From CAYMEV01 sp964389675 [NCBI: uncultured Candidatus Sumerlaeota bacterium] (GTDB lineage: Bacteria > CAYMEV01), in contig CAYMEV010000038.1 of assembly GCA_964389675.1 (NCBI GenBank), forward strand, positions 1 to 13,760: 13,760 nt of DNA. The letters are read 5' to 3'. The translations under genes and the position numbers were made by a program. The notes beneath the pieces are model-generated. The model was not told where the DNA came from. It worked only from the letters and a program-made list of their open reading frames with translations, and did not search any database. Shown here in pieces: positions 7,620 to 13,760 of this stretch; within the stretch, counting starts at the first letter, position 1; every line of letters begins with the position of its first letter.

Positions 7620-7721
7620 AAAATTCCCATGGATATTTTAATCATTTTATTAAAGAATAACAGAATAATTTTATAAAAAGACGGCTTTATTCATTCTTTT
7701 ATTATGAATTTCATATTCCTG

Positions 7722-8717
7722 TCAATTCTTCCCGAATCCTTTGTATAAGCAGTTTTTTTTTCGCATCAGCTTTTCAATAAGCCTGTTCATCCATTCAGGG
7801 TTATCCTCTCCAGTTTCCAGATCAAGAGACCTTTCTATTATCTTGTAGCTTATAAAATGATGCAGCCTGTAAAAACCAGGAAGCTGTTCTAATTCCTTAT
7901 TAGAGATATCACATTCGCTTTTGTATCCATCAATGAATCTGCAAAACCGGGTATCTGAAATATTCAGTTTTTCCCCTTCATCAGTTAGATCCCTCAATGC
8001 ATAGGCGATGTCTGCCACATACCAGGAGTATATTGAGTCATCAAAATCTATTATATACGGAGTCTTATTATTCCATATTATATTGTCCAGTTCAAAATCA
8101 TAGTGTATCATTCCGTAATTATTCTTATCTTTATCCAGTCCTTTCATCCATCTTCTGATATGCTCAATTTCTTTAAGCTCAGTTTCATCTTCTGAAGGGT
8201 AGTCTCTGGCAAGGCTTTCAAAAAGGCCTTCATGGGAGGGCCTTAATATCCCTATATGTTTTGGAATGTCCCGGCATACTCTGTGCAGACTCCCCAGAGC
8301 CTTTCCCCAGACAAAGAAGCCGTTCTGGTCAAGTTCCCTGATATCCCGCTGTCTGCCATGCACTTTTTCAAAAACACTCATAAAAAAGGTGCCATATTCC
8401 GTGCATGCCTCTTCAATGAATTTATTGCTATTTGAAGGGACAGGGCGAGCTACTGGAATTTTTTTTTCAGCAAGATAATTGATGAGGGCAATTTCACCTT
8501 CAAGTCTTGAAAGCTTTTTTTCAGTACTGCTGTTAAACCGTGCAACATATTCTGTATCTTTATCCCACATAAAGCAGATAAAATTTGCACTTGCCCTGTA
8601 CATCTTCACCCGGCCCCTGTCATTATTCCAGGTTTTTACCAGGGCTGATGCAAACGGGCAGTCCCAGTCCTCATTTACTGTCTTAAATACTTCTCTCATT
8701 AGAGATAATCTCATCAT
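7722..8717 (-). CDS. APH/choline-kinase-fold phosphotransferase (SrkA or homoserine-kinase II-like)
   Basis: A 331-residue cytoplasmic protein of the phosphotransferase enzyme family (PF01636-type), which moves phosphate from ATP to a small-molecule hydroxyl or to a protein. The N-lobe has YVARF (about 57-61) and Glu75 in RLEGE. The IPVARPVPS linker is usual for SrkA- and homoserine-kinase-II-like members. The catalytic loop is HYDFELDN (205-212; probable base Asp207, metal-binding Asn212), and the metal-binding IIDFDD (222-227) follows. All key residues look intact. The ATG pair at 8717 follows a well-placed GGGGAG. It is transcribed divergently from the nucleotidyltransferase gene at 9081. 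The substrate could be an amino alcohol, an amino acid, a protein Ser/Thr or an aminoglycoside; the sequence alone does not decide. Confidence 0.85.
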   Translation of the reverse strand: MMRLSLMREVFKTVNEDWDCPFASALVKTWNNDRGRVKMYRASANFICFMWDKDTEYVARFNSSTEKKLSRLEGEIALINYLAEKKIPVARPVPSNSNKFIEEACTEYGTFFMSVFEKVHGRQRDIRELDQNGFFVWGKALGSLHRVCRDIPKHIGILRPSHEGLFESLARDYPSEDETELKEIEHIRRWMKGLDKDKNNYGMIHYDFELDNIIWNNKTPYIIDFDDSIYSWYVADIAYALRDLTDEGEKLNISDTRFCRFIDGYKSECDISNKELEQLPGFYRLHHFISYKIIERSLDLETGEDNPEWMNRLIEKLMRKKNCLYKGFGKN

Positions 8718-9080
8718 ATGCAGTCTCCCCGATCAGATCATTTCTGAAGTAATCGAGATATAACTATAAAGCTTTGTTTAAGATTTTTAAAATGTTTTTT
8801 CTCTCGGGACAGTCAGTATTGTTTGCTATATATGTCCTGGATATACAAGCCCCTCCGATTAATTAAAGATTTTCTGTTATAATACTATTAAAAGCAGGCT
8901 TTATTTTTTGCAATCTATTGTCTCCGGTTGTATTTTTATTTATGACGCTGGAAAATCAGGGATCTTTTAAGCTTGAATATCTATAGGTAGAGCTTGCAGG
9001 CAGAATGAAAATAATAATTTCTAAATACCGTTTTTGTATGTTATTTATAGGTTTATAAAGCAATTTGTGAGGAGCAAGGA
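8718..9080. other. Divergent intergenic region with promoters for two modifying-enzyme genes
   Basis: A 363-base AT-rich spacer between the leftward phosphotransferase and the rightward nucleotidyltransferase. I see an extended -10 on the + strand at 8875-8883 and a strong GAGGAG ribosome site just before 9081. I see no ORF, tRNA-like fold or convincing riboswitch. The nucleotidyltransferase leader would be about 190 bases, long enough to hold regulation not detected here. Confidence 0.5.
8875..8883 (+). promoter_or_regulatory. Extended -10 promoter (TGTTATAAT), likely for the nucleotidyltransferase gene
   Basis: TGTTATAAT is a perfect TATAAT with the upstream TGn extension. The -35 hexamer at 17-bp spacing (CCGATT) is poor, as is often tolerated with an extended -10. 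It points toward the gene starting at 9081. Confidence 0.4.
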
Positions 9081-9827
9081 ATGAATTATGTTTCATGGGA
9101 TAATATAAACAAAAGCCTTCCGGAAAACTTCAAATCTCTCTGCCTTGACTTTGGAAAAGGTCTTTGCAGAATTTTGCAGGAAAAGCTTCGCGGTGCTTAT
9201 ATTTACGGAGCATGTGTTTTTCCGGACAGTCTTCCAACAAGGGATATAGATTTTCATGTTATATTTGATGAAACTTTAACCAATCAGGAGAAAACAGAGC
9301 TTTATAATCTGCATGACTTCCTTGGGCAACAATACCCTCCCCTGGGAGGAGAGTTTGATGGATATTATATTCTGAGCGATGATGCCAGGCATTCTTCTGC
9401 ACCTCAAAGCGAGATGTGGCAGCTTGCAGTAGATGATTCATGGCCTCTTCATAAACAGCATATTCTTTCCGGGATGTGCATAAAGATTTGTGGAGAAGAT
9501 CCTGACAAGCTGTTCTCTTTTCCCTCATGGGATGAGATCAGGAAATCCCTGCATTCAGAATTTAGTTATATTGAAGAGCACCTTGATGAATATCCTGACT
9601 TTTCCATACTCAATATGTGCAGGATCCTTTACACCCTTGAATATTCCAATCCTGTCATTTCAAAGGCAGGTTCCGCGAAATGGGCTTTAAATAAATTTCC
9701 TCAATGGAGTCATATTATTGAATCTGCACTCAGGTCATATGCTGAGAAAGCAGACTCCGGAGACAGAGAAATTATGGAAAAATCAGTAAAGAACCTATAT
9801 GATTATGTAAAAACAGCACTGCTCTGA
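9081..9827 (+). CDS. AadA-like nucleotidyltransferase with DUF4111-type C-terminal domain
   Basis: A 248-residue protein, close to the length of aminoglycoside 3''/9-adenylyltransferases. The N-terminal nucleotidyltransferase motif runs from YGAC (42-45) to TRDIDFHVIF (53-62), giving the metal-binding pair Asp55 and Asp57. The C-terminal half has the AadA/DUF4111 pattern: NMCRILYTLEYSNPVISKAG, then 'SAKWALNKFPQW' and a final amphipathic helix region. The family transfers AMP (or another NMP) to a hydroxyl of an aminoglycoside or another small molecule. Odd point: the usual Gly-Ser of the motif is Gly43-Ala44, so activity or substrate may differ from AadA. GAGGAGCAAGGA precedes the ATG. A decayed partial copy lies at 11822-12160. 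Resistance is possible but not shown. Confidence 0.83.
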   Translation: MNYVSWDNINKSLPENFKSLCLDFGKGLCRILQEKLRGAYIYGACVFPDSLPTRDIDFHVIFDETLTNQEKTELYNLHDFLGQQYPPLGGEFDGYYILSDDARHSSAPQSEMWQLAVDDSWPLHKQHILSGMCIKICGEDPDKLFSFPSWDEIRKSLHSEFSYIEEHLDEYPDFSILNMCRILYTLEYSNPVISKAGSAKWALNKFPQWSHIIESALRSYAEKADSGDREIMEKSVKNLYDYVKTALL

Positions 9828-9926
9828 AAGGATAAAATGCTGTTGCTTTATAGTAAATATCAGATTAAGCTCATATTTAGCTGTAAACCGTCAAAAAGGC
9901 AAATTGACATTATTAAGCAGTATTTT

Positions 9927-9954
9927 TTGACTTGGCTTATATTTAAATTATTAT
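9927..9954 (+). promoter_or_regulatory. Possible upstream promoter TTGACT-16-TATTAT
   Basis: TTGACT (9927-9932) and TATTAT (9949-9954), spaced 16 bp, lie in the 212-base gap between the nucleotidyltransferase and the DUF5648/Lcl_C gene. In such AT-rich DNA, matches of this quality arise by chance. The nearer promoter at 9975-10005 fits the gene better. Confidence 0.25.
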
Positions 9955-9974
9955 TTTAATTATAAGATGCTGAC

Positions 9975-10005
9975 TTGGCATCCATATGATGGATGATGCT
10001 ATTAT
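9975..10005 (+). promoter_or_regulatory. MerR-like promoter: 19-bp spacer containing a 7-bp dyad
   Basis: The -35 is TTGGCA (9975-9980), followed by 19 bp and an extended -10, TGCTATTAT (9997-10005). The spacer contains CATCCAT-ATG-ATGGATG (9979-9995), a perfect 7-bp inverted repeat. A long spacer with a dyad between the boxes is the hallmark of MerR-family activated promoters. Transcription would start near 10012, leaving a short leader before the ATG at 10040. No MerR gene lies in the window, so the regulator is inferred. Confidence 0.5.
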
Positions 10006-10039
10006 ACTAATAATTAAATATAAATGAAAGGAGATATAT

Positions 10040-11533
10040 ATGAGGCAGGCTGTTTTCTATTTTTTAATTGCTTTATTTTTATCAGCAATAATGACAGGTT
10101 ACCAGTCAGGTGACTCAGTATCCCTTTTCCCTCTTATAAATTCAAACGGGCCAGTCCCTGTATACCGCTTTTTCAATACAGTTCGAGGCGGTCATCTATA
10201 CACTATATCGGAAGCAGAGAGGGATTATATTATGGAAAATCTTCCTCAGTGGACTTTTGAAGGCATTAAGTTTTATGTCCATTCTTATCAGGCTTCTGGT
10301 TCCTGTCCAGTTTACCGCTTTTTCAACACAAGGACAGGCATTCACTTCTACACAATTAACGAGGCAGAACGAGACAGCGTGATGCAGCTTCCTCAGTACA
10401 ACTATGAGGGAGTCAAGTTTTATGTATTTGCAAATTTTGCTTCAGATACAACACCTGTATACAGGTTCTTCAACCATGTTAGGGGAGGGCACCTGTATAC
10501 CATCAGCGAGACAGAGAGAGATGCTGTAATGCAGCTTCCAAATTGGACATATGAAGGAATATGCTTCTATGTATATCCGCAGGAGATTAGCAGCGATGCA
10601 CCTGTCCCAAGCACCGGACAGACAACGGCCTACAGGACAGGTGATGACGGTGACCTGGAGATGGGCGTTCCGTGGCCCAGCCCGCGATTTACAGATAACG
10701 CTGATGAAACTGTGACCGACAACCTGACAGGGCTGATGTGGGCAAAGAATGCAAACATTGACGGGACCAGGACATGGAACGATGCAGTAGATTACTGCAA
10801 TACCCTGGATTATGCAGGTTATAATGACTGGCGCCTTCCCAATGTTCGCGAGCTCTACAGCCTGATTGATATTTCAGAGCATACTCCCGGACTGCCTGAA
10901 GGAAATCCTTATACAGGGATACAGAACGGGTATTACTGGTCATCTTCAACTTATGCATTCAGCCCTGATTATGCCTGGGCTGTCTATATCTACTATGGCA
11001 ATGTGGATTGCAGTTCAAAGACGCCAGCCTATTATGTCTGGCCTGTAAGGAGTATCTCAGATGGGGATGCCCCCATACCCAGGACCGGCCAGACAGCAAG
11101 CTACAGGACAGGTGATGACGGTGACCTGGAGATGGGTGTCCCGTGGCCCAAATCAAGATTTACGGACAATGGAGATGGCACTGTAACTGATAATCTAACA
11201 GGGCTTATGTGGGCAAGGGATGCAAACCTGGCTGGAGCAAAAAACTGGAATGATGCTATAGATTTCTGTAATGCACTTGATCATGGTGATCATAGCGACT
11301 GGCGTCTGCCCAATGTACGAGAACTGTCAAGCCTGAATGATTTCGGGGAATATGACATAGGATTGCCAGCAGGGCATCCGTTTCTGGAGATTAAATCCTA
11401 TCACTACTGGTCATCCTCTACTGATGCTTACAGCTCGGAGTATGCGTGGAGCGTGAGCATGATTGATGGCAATATGCTCAATGATGATAAAGCTAATACA
11501 AATTATGTATGGCCTGTCAGGGGGGGCCAATGA
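10040..11533 (+). CDS. Exported protein: DUF5648-type triplet plus two Lcl_C (DUF1566) domains
   Basis: A 497-residue protein. Residues about 5-20 form a hydrophobic signal segment ending 'SAIMTGYQSG'. This resembles a lipoprotein box with Tyr21 (TAC) where Cys (TGC) would stand. Three DUF5648-type repeats begin at about 38, 88 and 137. Two tandem Lcl_C/DUF1566 domains follow, at 186-342 and 343-497. Each has TGQT..YRTGDDGDLEMGVP, then 'RFTDN...TVTDNLTGLMWA', 'DWRLPNVREL', 'YYWSSST/YHYWSSST' and YVWPVR. Lcl_C is named for the C-terminal domain of a Legionella collagen-like adhesin; such domains are common in bacterial surface proteins. An AAAGGAGA site seven bases before the ATG is strong. 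The likely role is adhesion or binding at the cell surface; the ligand is unknown. It probably forms a single-gene transcript with its own regulated promoter and a hairpin right after the stop. Confidence 0.87.
   Translation: MRQAVFYFLIALFLSAIMTGYQSGDSVSLFPLINSNGPVPVYRFFNTVRGGHLYTISEAERDYIMENLPQWTFEGIKFYVHSYQASGSCPVYRFFNTRTGIHFYTINEAERDSVMQLPQYNYEGVKFYVFANFASDTTPVYRFFNHVRGGHLYTISETERDAVMQLPNWTYEGICFYVYPQEISSDAPVPSTGQTTAYRTGDDGDLEMGVPWPSPRFTDNADETVTDNLTGLMWAKNANIDGTRTWNDAVDYCNTLDYAGYNDWRLPNVRELYSLIDISEHTPGLPEGNPYTGIQNGYYWSSSTYAFSPDYAWAVYIYYGNVDCSSKTPAYYVWPVRSISDGDAPIPRTGQTASYRTGDDGDLEMGVPWPKSRFTDNGDGTVTDNLTGLMWARDANLAGAKNWNDAIDFCNALDHGDHSDWRLPNVRELSSLNDFGEYDIGLPAGHPFLEIKSYHYWSSSTDAYSSEYAWSVSMIDGNMLNDDKANTNYVWPVRGGQ
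10151..10576 (+). repeat. Three tandem DUF5648-type repeats (A-B-C) in the Lcl_C protein
   Basis: Repeat A is residues 38-82 (NTVRGGHLYTISEAERDYIM), B about 88-131 (NTRTGIHFYTINEAERDSVM), C about 137-180 (NHVRGGHLYTISETERDAVM). Copy-specific features (RGG and 'ENLPQW' in A, TGIH and N-E in B, ETERDAVM and YVYP in C) match those of the three repeats of the C25 peptidase in the same order, so the triplet was inherited or moved as one unit. Confidence 0.85.
10595..11533 (+). repeat. Tandem duplication of the Lcl_C (DUF1566) domain
   Basis: Two direct copies 471 bases (157 residues) apart: DAPVPSTGQT at residue 186 and DAPIPRTGQT at residue 343. A 48-base tract (10631-10678 against 11102-11149) differs at only two positions by eye. 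The rest is clearly more diverged, though the protein signature stays aligned to the end. Confidence 0.85.
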
Positions 11534-11538
11534 TATAT

Positions 11539-11559
11539 GGGACAGCTCGCTGCTGTCCC
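11539..11559 (+). terminator. Perfect 8-bp hairpin immediately after the Lcl_C gene
   Basis: GGGACAGC (11539-11546) and GCTGTCCC (11552-11559) pair perfectly around TCGCT, six bases after the TGA at 11531-11533. The next bases are TGGAT followed by an A run, not a T run, so it is not a textbook intrinsic terminator. Its position still suggests a transcript-end or stabilising structure. Confidence 0.45.
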
Positions 11560-11821
11560 TGGATAAAAAAAATAATTTAATTTGGAATTATAATTCCTGG
11601 AGAGTATGAGATCCTGTTCATCAAATTGACTATGCAGTTTCGCTTTTAATGCGAAGAGAAGATATCACTGTTAGTTTATAATATGCAAAAAGAACAATAA
11701 AGACTTAAAATGCTCATATTATAAAACCCATAATAAGATCCTCATTCTTAGTCTGCTATTATCTTAGATATGAAGATATTTTTATAAATTTATTATATCA
11801 TAAGTTGCTATATACTGCGTT
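11560..11821. other. AT-rich non-coding gap
   Basis: I see no ORF with coding character. It contains a perfect 14-bp palindrome, GGAATTATAATTCC (11584-11597), and a small TTCGC/GCGAA stem (11639-11655). The right end, from about 11788, may hold strongly decayed 5' sequence of the pseudogene that follows, but the match there is close to background. Confidence 0.4.
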
Positions 11822-12160
11822 TTTCTGCACTTCAAAACCAGATGTGGCAGATTGCACTGGATGATTCATGAGCTATGCATAAGAAGTATATTCTTCAGGG
11901 ATATTTATAAAGCTGAGCATAGAATACCCTGACTATCCATACTCAATATGTGCCGGATCCTTTACACCCTTGAATATTCCAATCCTGTCATTTCAAAGGC
12001 AGGCTCCGCGAAATGGGCTCTATATAAATTTCCTCAATGGAGTCATATTATTAAATCTGCACTCAGGTCATATGCTGAAAAAACAGGTCCCGGAGACCGG
12101 AAGATCATGGAAAACGGTGTAAAGACCATATATGATTATGCCAGGAAAGTGTTTGTCTGA
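11822..12160 (+). pseudogene. Decayed partial copy of the AadA-like nucleotidyltransferase gene
   Basis: It aligns with about 9393-9827 of the intact gene at 9081. The N-terminal catalytic half is missing. Lesions visible: the Trp codon of DDSW is TGA (QMWQIALDDS then stop), further stops follow (TAA, TGA, TAG), about 93 bases corresponding to 9486-9587 are deleted, and there are one-base shifts. The last 70 codons (11948-12160) stay open and encode the C-terminal pattern MCRILYTLEYSNPVISKAGS, so an ORF finder would call a small gene there. I judge it a relic, since it lacks the active site and a start signal. Similarity is patchy: the stretch from about 11941 to 12079 differs at about 5 of 137 positions, whereas both flanks are only about 70-80% identical. 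Confidence 0.85.
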
Positions 12161-12327
12161 AAAGATTCATGCCTTGTTGATAATTCACAATTTTAATACT
12201 GCTGTTATAACATGAATCAGGGATTTCAGAATTACCACTACTGCCTGCAGCTAAGGTATGCCCAGGCCCCCAAACTATCCTGCCCATAAATATTGCGGGG
12301 CTTCCTGAGCATATGTATTAATATATA

Positions 12328-13760
12328 TCAGAACATCCATTTCAGCCTTGTCCTGTAAGTATCGCTGACCGTGCCTCCTGTGGATATTGATTCAAGGAGG
12401 TAGAAATAATCGCCTTTATCCTTCACACTGTCCGTAAAGCTGTAGTCATGGGGTGATGATGAACTCCCCTGGCCCGGTATTATGCCATTATTCAGCTTCA
12501 CCGGGATAATGGATACAAACGGGCTTGCCTTTCCTGCCTTTAGCCTGAAAAGGTTAAACCCCAGGTTATCTGCCTCTGATACAGTCCTCCACCTGATACT
12601 GACATTCCCTGATACTCCCCTGGCGCTGAATGACTCAAGCTCCACAGGCAGGAGAAGCTCCCTGAATGCCCGGTTATTGATCACATTTATGTCATTGGGC
12701 TCAGTATCGGTCACTTCCACGGTTATTATATAAGCACGGGGGTCCATGGATCCGTCCGTATCCCACAGGATATCAATGTCCTCATATTCGCCGGGCTGTA
12801 TTTCCCCGCATGGAACAGACCCTATAAGCTGAAGGTTTGTATTCGGCTGCAGGCTATGGTAGAAGCTGACAATGCCTGATAATAATGGTTCATTGCCTAT
12901 ATTGCGTATCCTTGCACTGATCTCCACTGTATCTCCAGGCAGGGGATTTTCTGGAAAATACCCGATCTCATCAGCAGATACCGCAGCATCAGCACCGTCT
13001 GTCCCCGCATCCATCTTGGCTATGAACTCGCCACCGTCCTCCCAGTCAAACTCATAGGTGCCCGGCTCACCGGGCTCCCCGAAATATGTTATTTCCTGAA
13101 ACCCCCCGCTTATATAGGAATTGCCTGAATTGTCCACTGCAATGCCGCTGCAGTAAGTAGTATATGTTCCCCCTGCCTGCTCTACCCAGATGAAATTGCC
13201 CGCAGGATCGATCTTGGCTATATATACATCTATATATCCCCTGGCCAATATCTTTATCTGGTTTATATCACCGGGCTTACCGAAGGTAGAATAATTCCTG
13301 AAATGGCCTGTAGCATAGCAATTGCCTGAATCATCCAGGGCAATTCCCCTGCCATAATCATCATTATGCCCACCTGCCTGATTAGCCCACAGGAAGTTTC
13401 CCTCCGGGTCAAGTTTGGCTATAAAGGCATCAAAGCTCCCCCTTGATTCAAGGCTTATCGTCCCGGGCTGGCCAGGAGAGCCAAAAAATATAAGGCCTAT
13501 GAAATGTCCTGTTATAAATGAATTGCCCATATCATCAACGGCAATGTCCTTGCCAGAAGAATAATCATCATAAACTCCGCCCTGTTTTACCCAGAGGAAA
13601 CGGCCATCAGGGTCAATCTTTGCTATGAACACATCCTGAATGCCGTAGGCGGTCATTGGGATTGCATCCGGGTCTTCAGGGTATCCAAAACATACAGTAT
13701 TATTGAAGAAGCCTGTAACATAGGAATTGCCGTAAGAATCAGCATCAATACCATAGGGCT
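12328..13760 (-). CDS. Large surface protein, C-terminal part: SBBP propeller repeats, CARDB-like domain, LPVEL-type domain (5' end cut by window)
   Basis: The frame is open to the right edge, so the ATG at 13656 is internal and the gene starts beyond the window; at least 477 residues are seen. Upstream of that ATG the translation continues with another repeat (DSYGNSYVTGFF). Residues below are counted from 13656. SBBP repeats of 65-69 residues carry FIAK/YIAK at about 10, 79, 146 and 211, with DD.GN.Y.TG and 'DP.GNFLW..QAGG' motifs. A CARDB-like beta domain (about 223-335; ARIRNIGNEPL) follows. The end begins LPVELESFSA (336), with RWRTVSEADNLGFNLFRL (355-372). Such C-terminal domains are common in big secreted proteins of Bacteroidota and candidate phyla; no cell-wall anchor or certain sorting signal is seen. 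It is probably an extracellular structural or binding protein. G+C is over 50% in a sampled stretch, far above the left end. Confidence 0.85.
   Translation of the reverse strand, partial: PYGIDADSYGNSYVTGFFNNTVCFGYPEDPDAIPMTAYGIQDVFIAKIDPDGRFLWVKQGGVYDDYSSGKDIAVDDMGNSFITGHFIGLIFFGSPGQPGTISLESRGSFDAFIAKLDPEGNFLWANQAGGHNDDYGRGIALDDSGNCYATGHFRNYSTFGKPGDINQIKILARGYIDVYIAKIDPAGNFIWVEQAGGTYTTYCSGIAVDNSGNSYISGGFQEITYFGEPGEPGTYEFDWEDGGEFIAKMDAGTDGADAAVSADEIGYFPENPLPGDTVEISARIRNIGNEPLLSGIVSFYHSLQPNTNLQLIGSVPCGEIQPGEYEDIDILWDTDGSMDPRAYIITVEVTDTEPNDINVINNRAFRELLLPVELESFSARGVSGNVSIRWRTVSEADNLGFNLFRLKAGKASPFVSIIPVKLNNGIIPGQGSSSSPHDYSFTDSVKDKGDYFYLLESISTGGTVSDTYRTRLKWMF

Larger units (their letters stand above)
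7304..7721. other. Non-coding AT-rich gap upstream of the C25 peptidase gene
   Basis: This 418-base interval separates the peptidase start from the 3' end of the phosphotransferase gene, both leftward. It holds the peptidase leader (minus-strand GGAGG before the ATG, and a possible -10 TATTAT about 30 bases upstream), an inverted repeat at 7396-7525, and a short toxin-like fragment ending at 7619. No intact gene is visible. Confidence 0.6.

Noticed and set aside
8884-8905. Small AAAG-CAGG-CTTT stem followed by TTTTTT in the leader of the nucleotidyltransferase gene, possible attenuator
   Set aside because: A four-pair AT-rich stem is too weak, and nothing in the leader suggests a competing structure.
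10689-11156. Minus-strand ORFs of 89 and 65 codons opposite the Lcl_C domains
   Set aside because: They mirror each other because the underlying domains are duplicated; no signal supports expression.
11948-12160. A 70-codon ORF starting at an ATG, apparently a small gene
   Set aside because: It is the still-open tail of the decayed nucleotidyltransferase copy. The ATG corresponds to an internal Met of the intact gene, it has no ribosome site and it lacks the catalytic half.
12165-12307. Inverted repeats after the pseudogene (GATTCATG/CATGAATC; CAGG-CCCCC/CGGGG..CCTG) as terminators
   Set aside because: Arms are short or interrupted with long loops and no T run follows on either strand.
13654-13656. 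ATG as the start of the SBBP protein
   Set aside because: The frame continues upstream without a stop to the window edge and encodes another part of the same repeat, so this Met is internal.
1-13760. CRISPR array, prophage, or defence island
   Set aside because: No regularly spaced repeats, Cas, integrase, phage structural, restriction or nuclease genes are visible on either strand.

Overview
The window looks like chromosome from an uncultured, probably anaerobic, Gram-negative-type bacterium. The evidence is indirect. There are several large exported proteins built from DUF5648-type repeats, Lcl_C/DUF1566 domains, SBBP propeller repeats, a CARDB-like domain and an 'LPVEL...W.T.SE' C-terminal domain, plus a gingipain-type (C25) cysteine peptidase. 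This set is typical of Deltaproteobacteria-like and candidate-phylum genomes with big surface proteomes. I cannot name the taxon. No rRNA, tRNA, CRISPR array, integrase or transposase was seen. Base composition is uneven: about 30% G+C by eye in the first 2.1 kb, over 50% in sampled stretches of the right end.

Layout. 1-2.1 kb (+): an open-frame fragment without a clear start, then a very AT-rich gene for a membrane-anchored or secreted 608-aa protein with transthyretin-like (carboxypeptidase-regulatory-like) modules. 2.2-4.9 kb (-): a tight two-gene operon of a GCS2-type glutamate-cysteine ligase followed by a circularly permuted ATP-grasp ligase, a plausible non-standard gamma-glutamyl peptide or thiol pathway. 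A TATAAT box and an 18-bp dyad sit directly at the operon start. 5.0-7.3 kb (-): a secreted C25 peptidase ending in three DUF5648-type repeats. 7.3-7.7 kb: non-coding, with an 11-bp perfect inverted repeat and a possible toxin remnant. 7.7-9.8 kb: a divergent pair, an APH/choline-kinase-fold phosphotransferase (-) and an AadA-like nucleotidyltransferase (+). 10.0-11.5 kb (+): an exported protein with the same three-repeat DUF5648 block followed by two tandem Lcl_C domains. Its promoter has a 19-bp spacer containing a dyad. 11.8-12.2 kb: a decayed partial copy of the nucleotidyltransferase gene. 12.3 kb to the right edge (-): the C-terminal part of a large SBBP/CARDB surface protein, cut by the window end.

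Themes. (1) A surface toolbox: the peptidase and the Lcl_C protein carry the same A-B-C triplet of repeats, suggesting a shared attachment or ligand-binding module. (2) Small-molecule modification: two ligases, a kinase-fold protein and a nucleotidyltransferase. (3) Local duplication and recombination: the triplet, the tandem Lcl_C domains, and the nucleotidyltransferase pseudogene, whose central tract is far more similar to the intact gene than its flanks. The observations I would follow first are the ligase operon with its operator-like dyad, the MerR-like promoter, the shared triplet, and the mosaic pseudogene.
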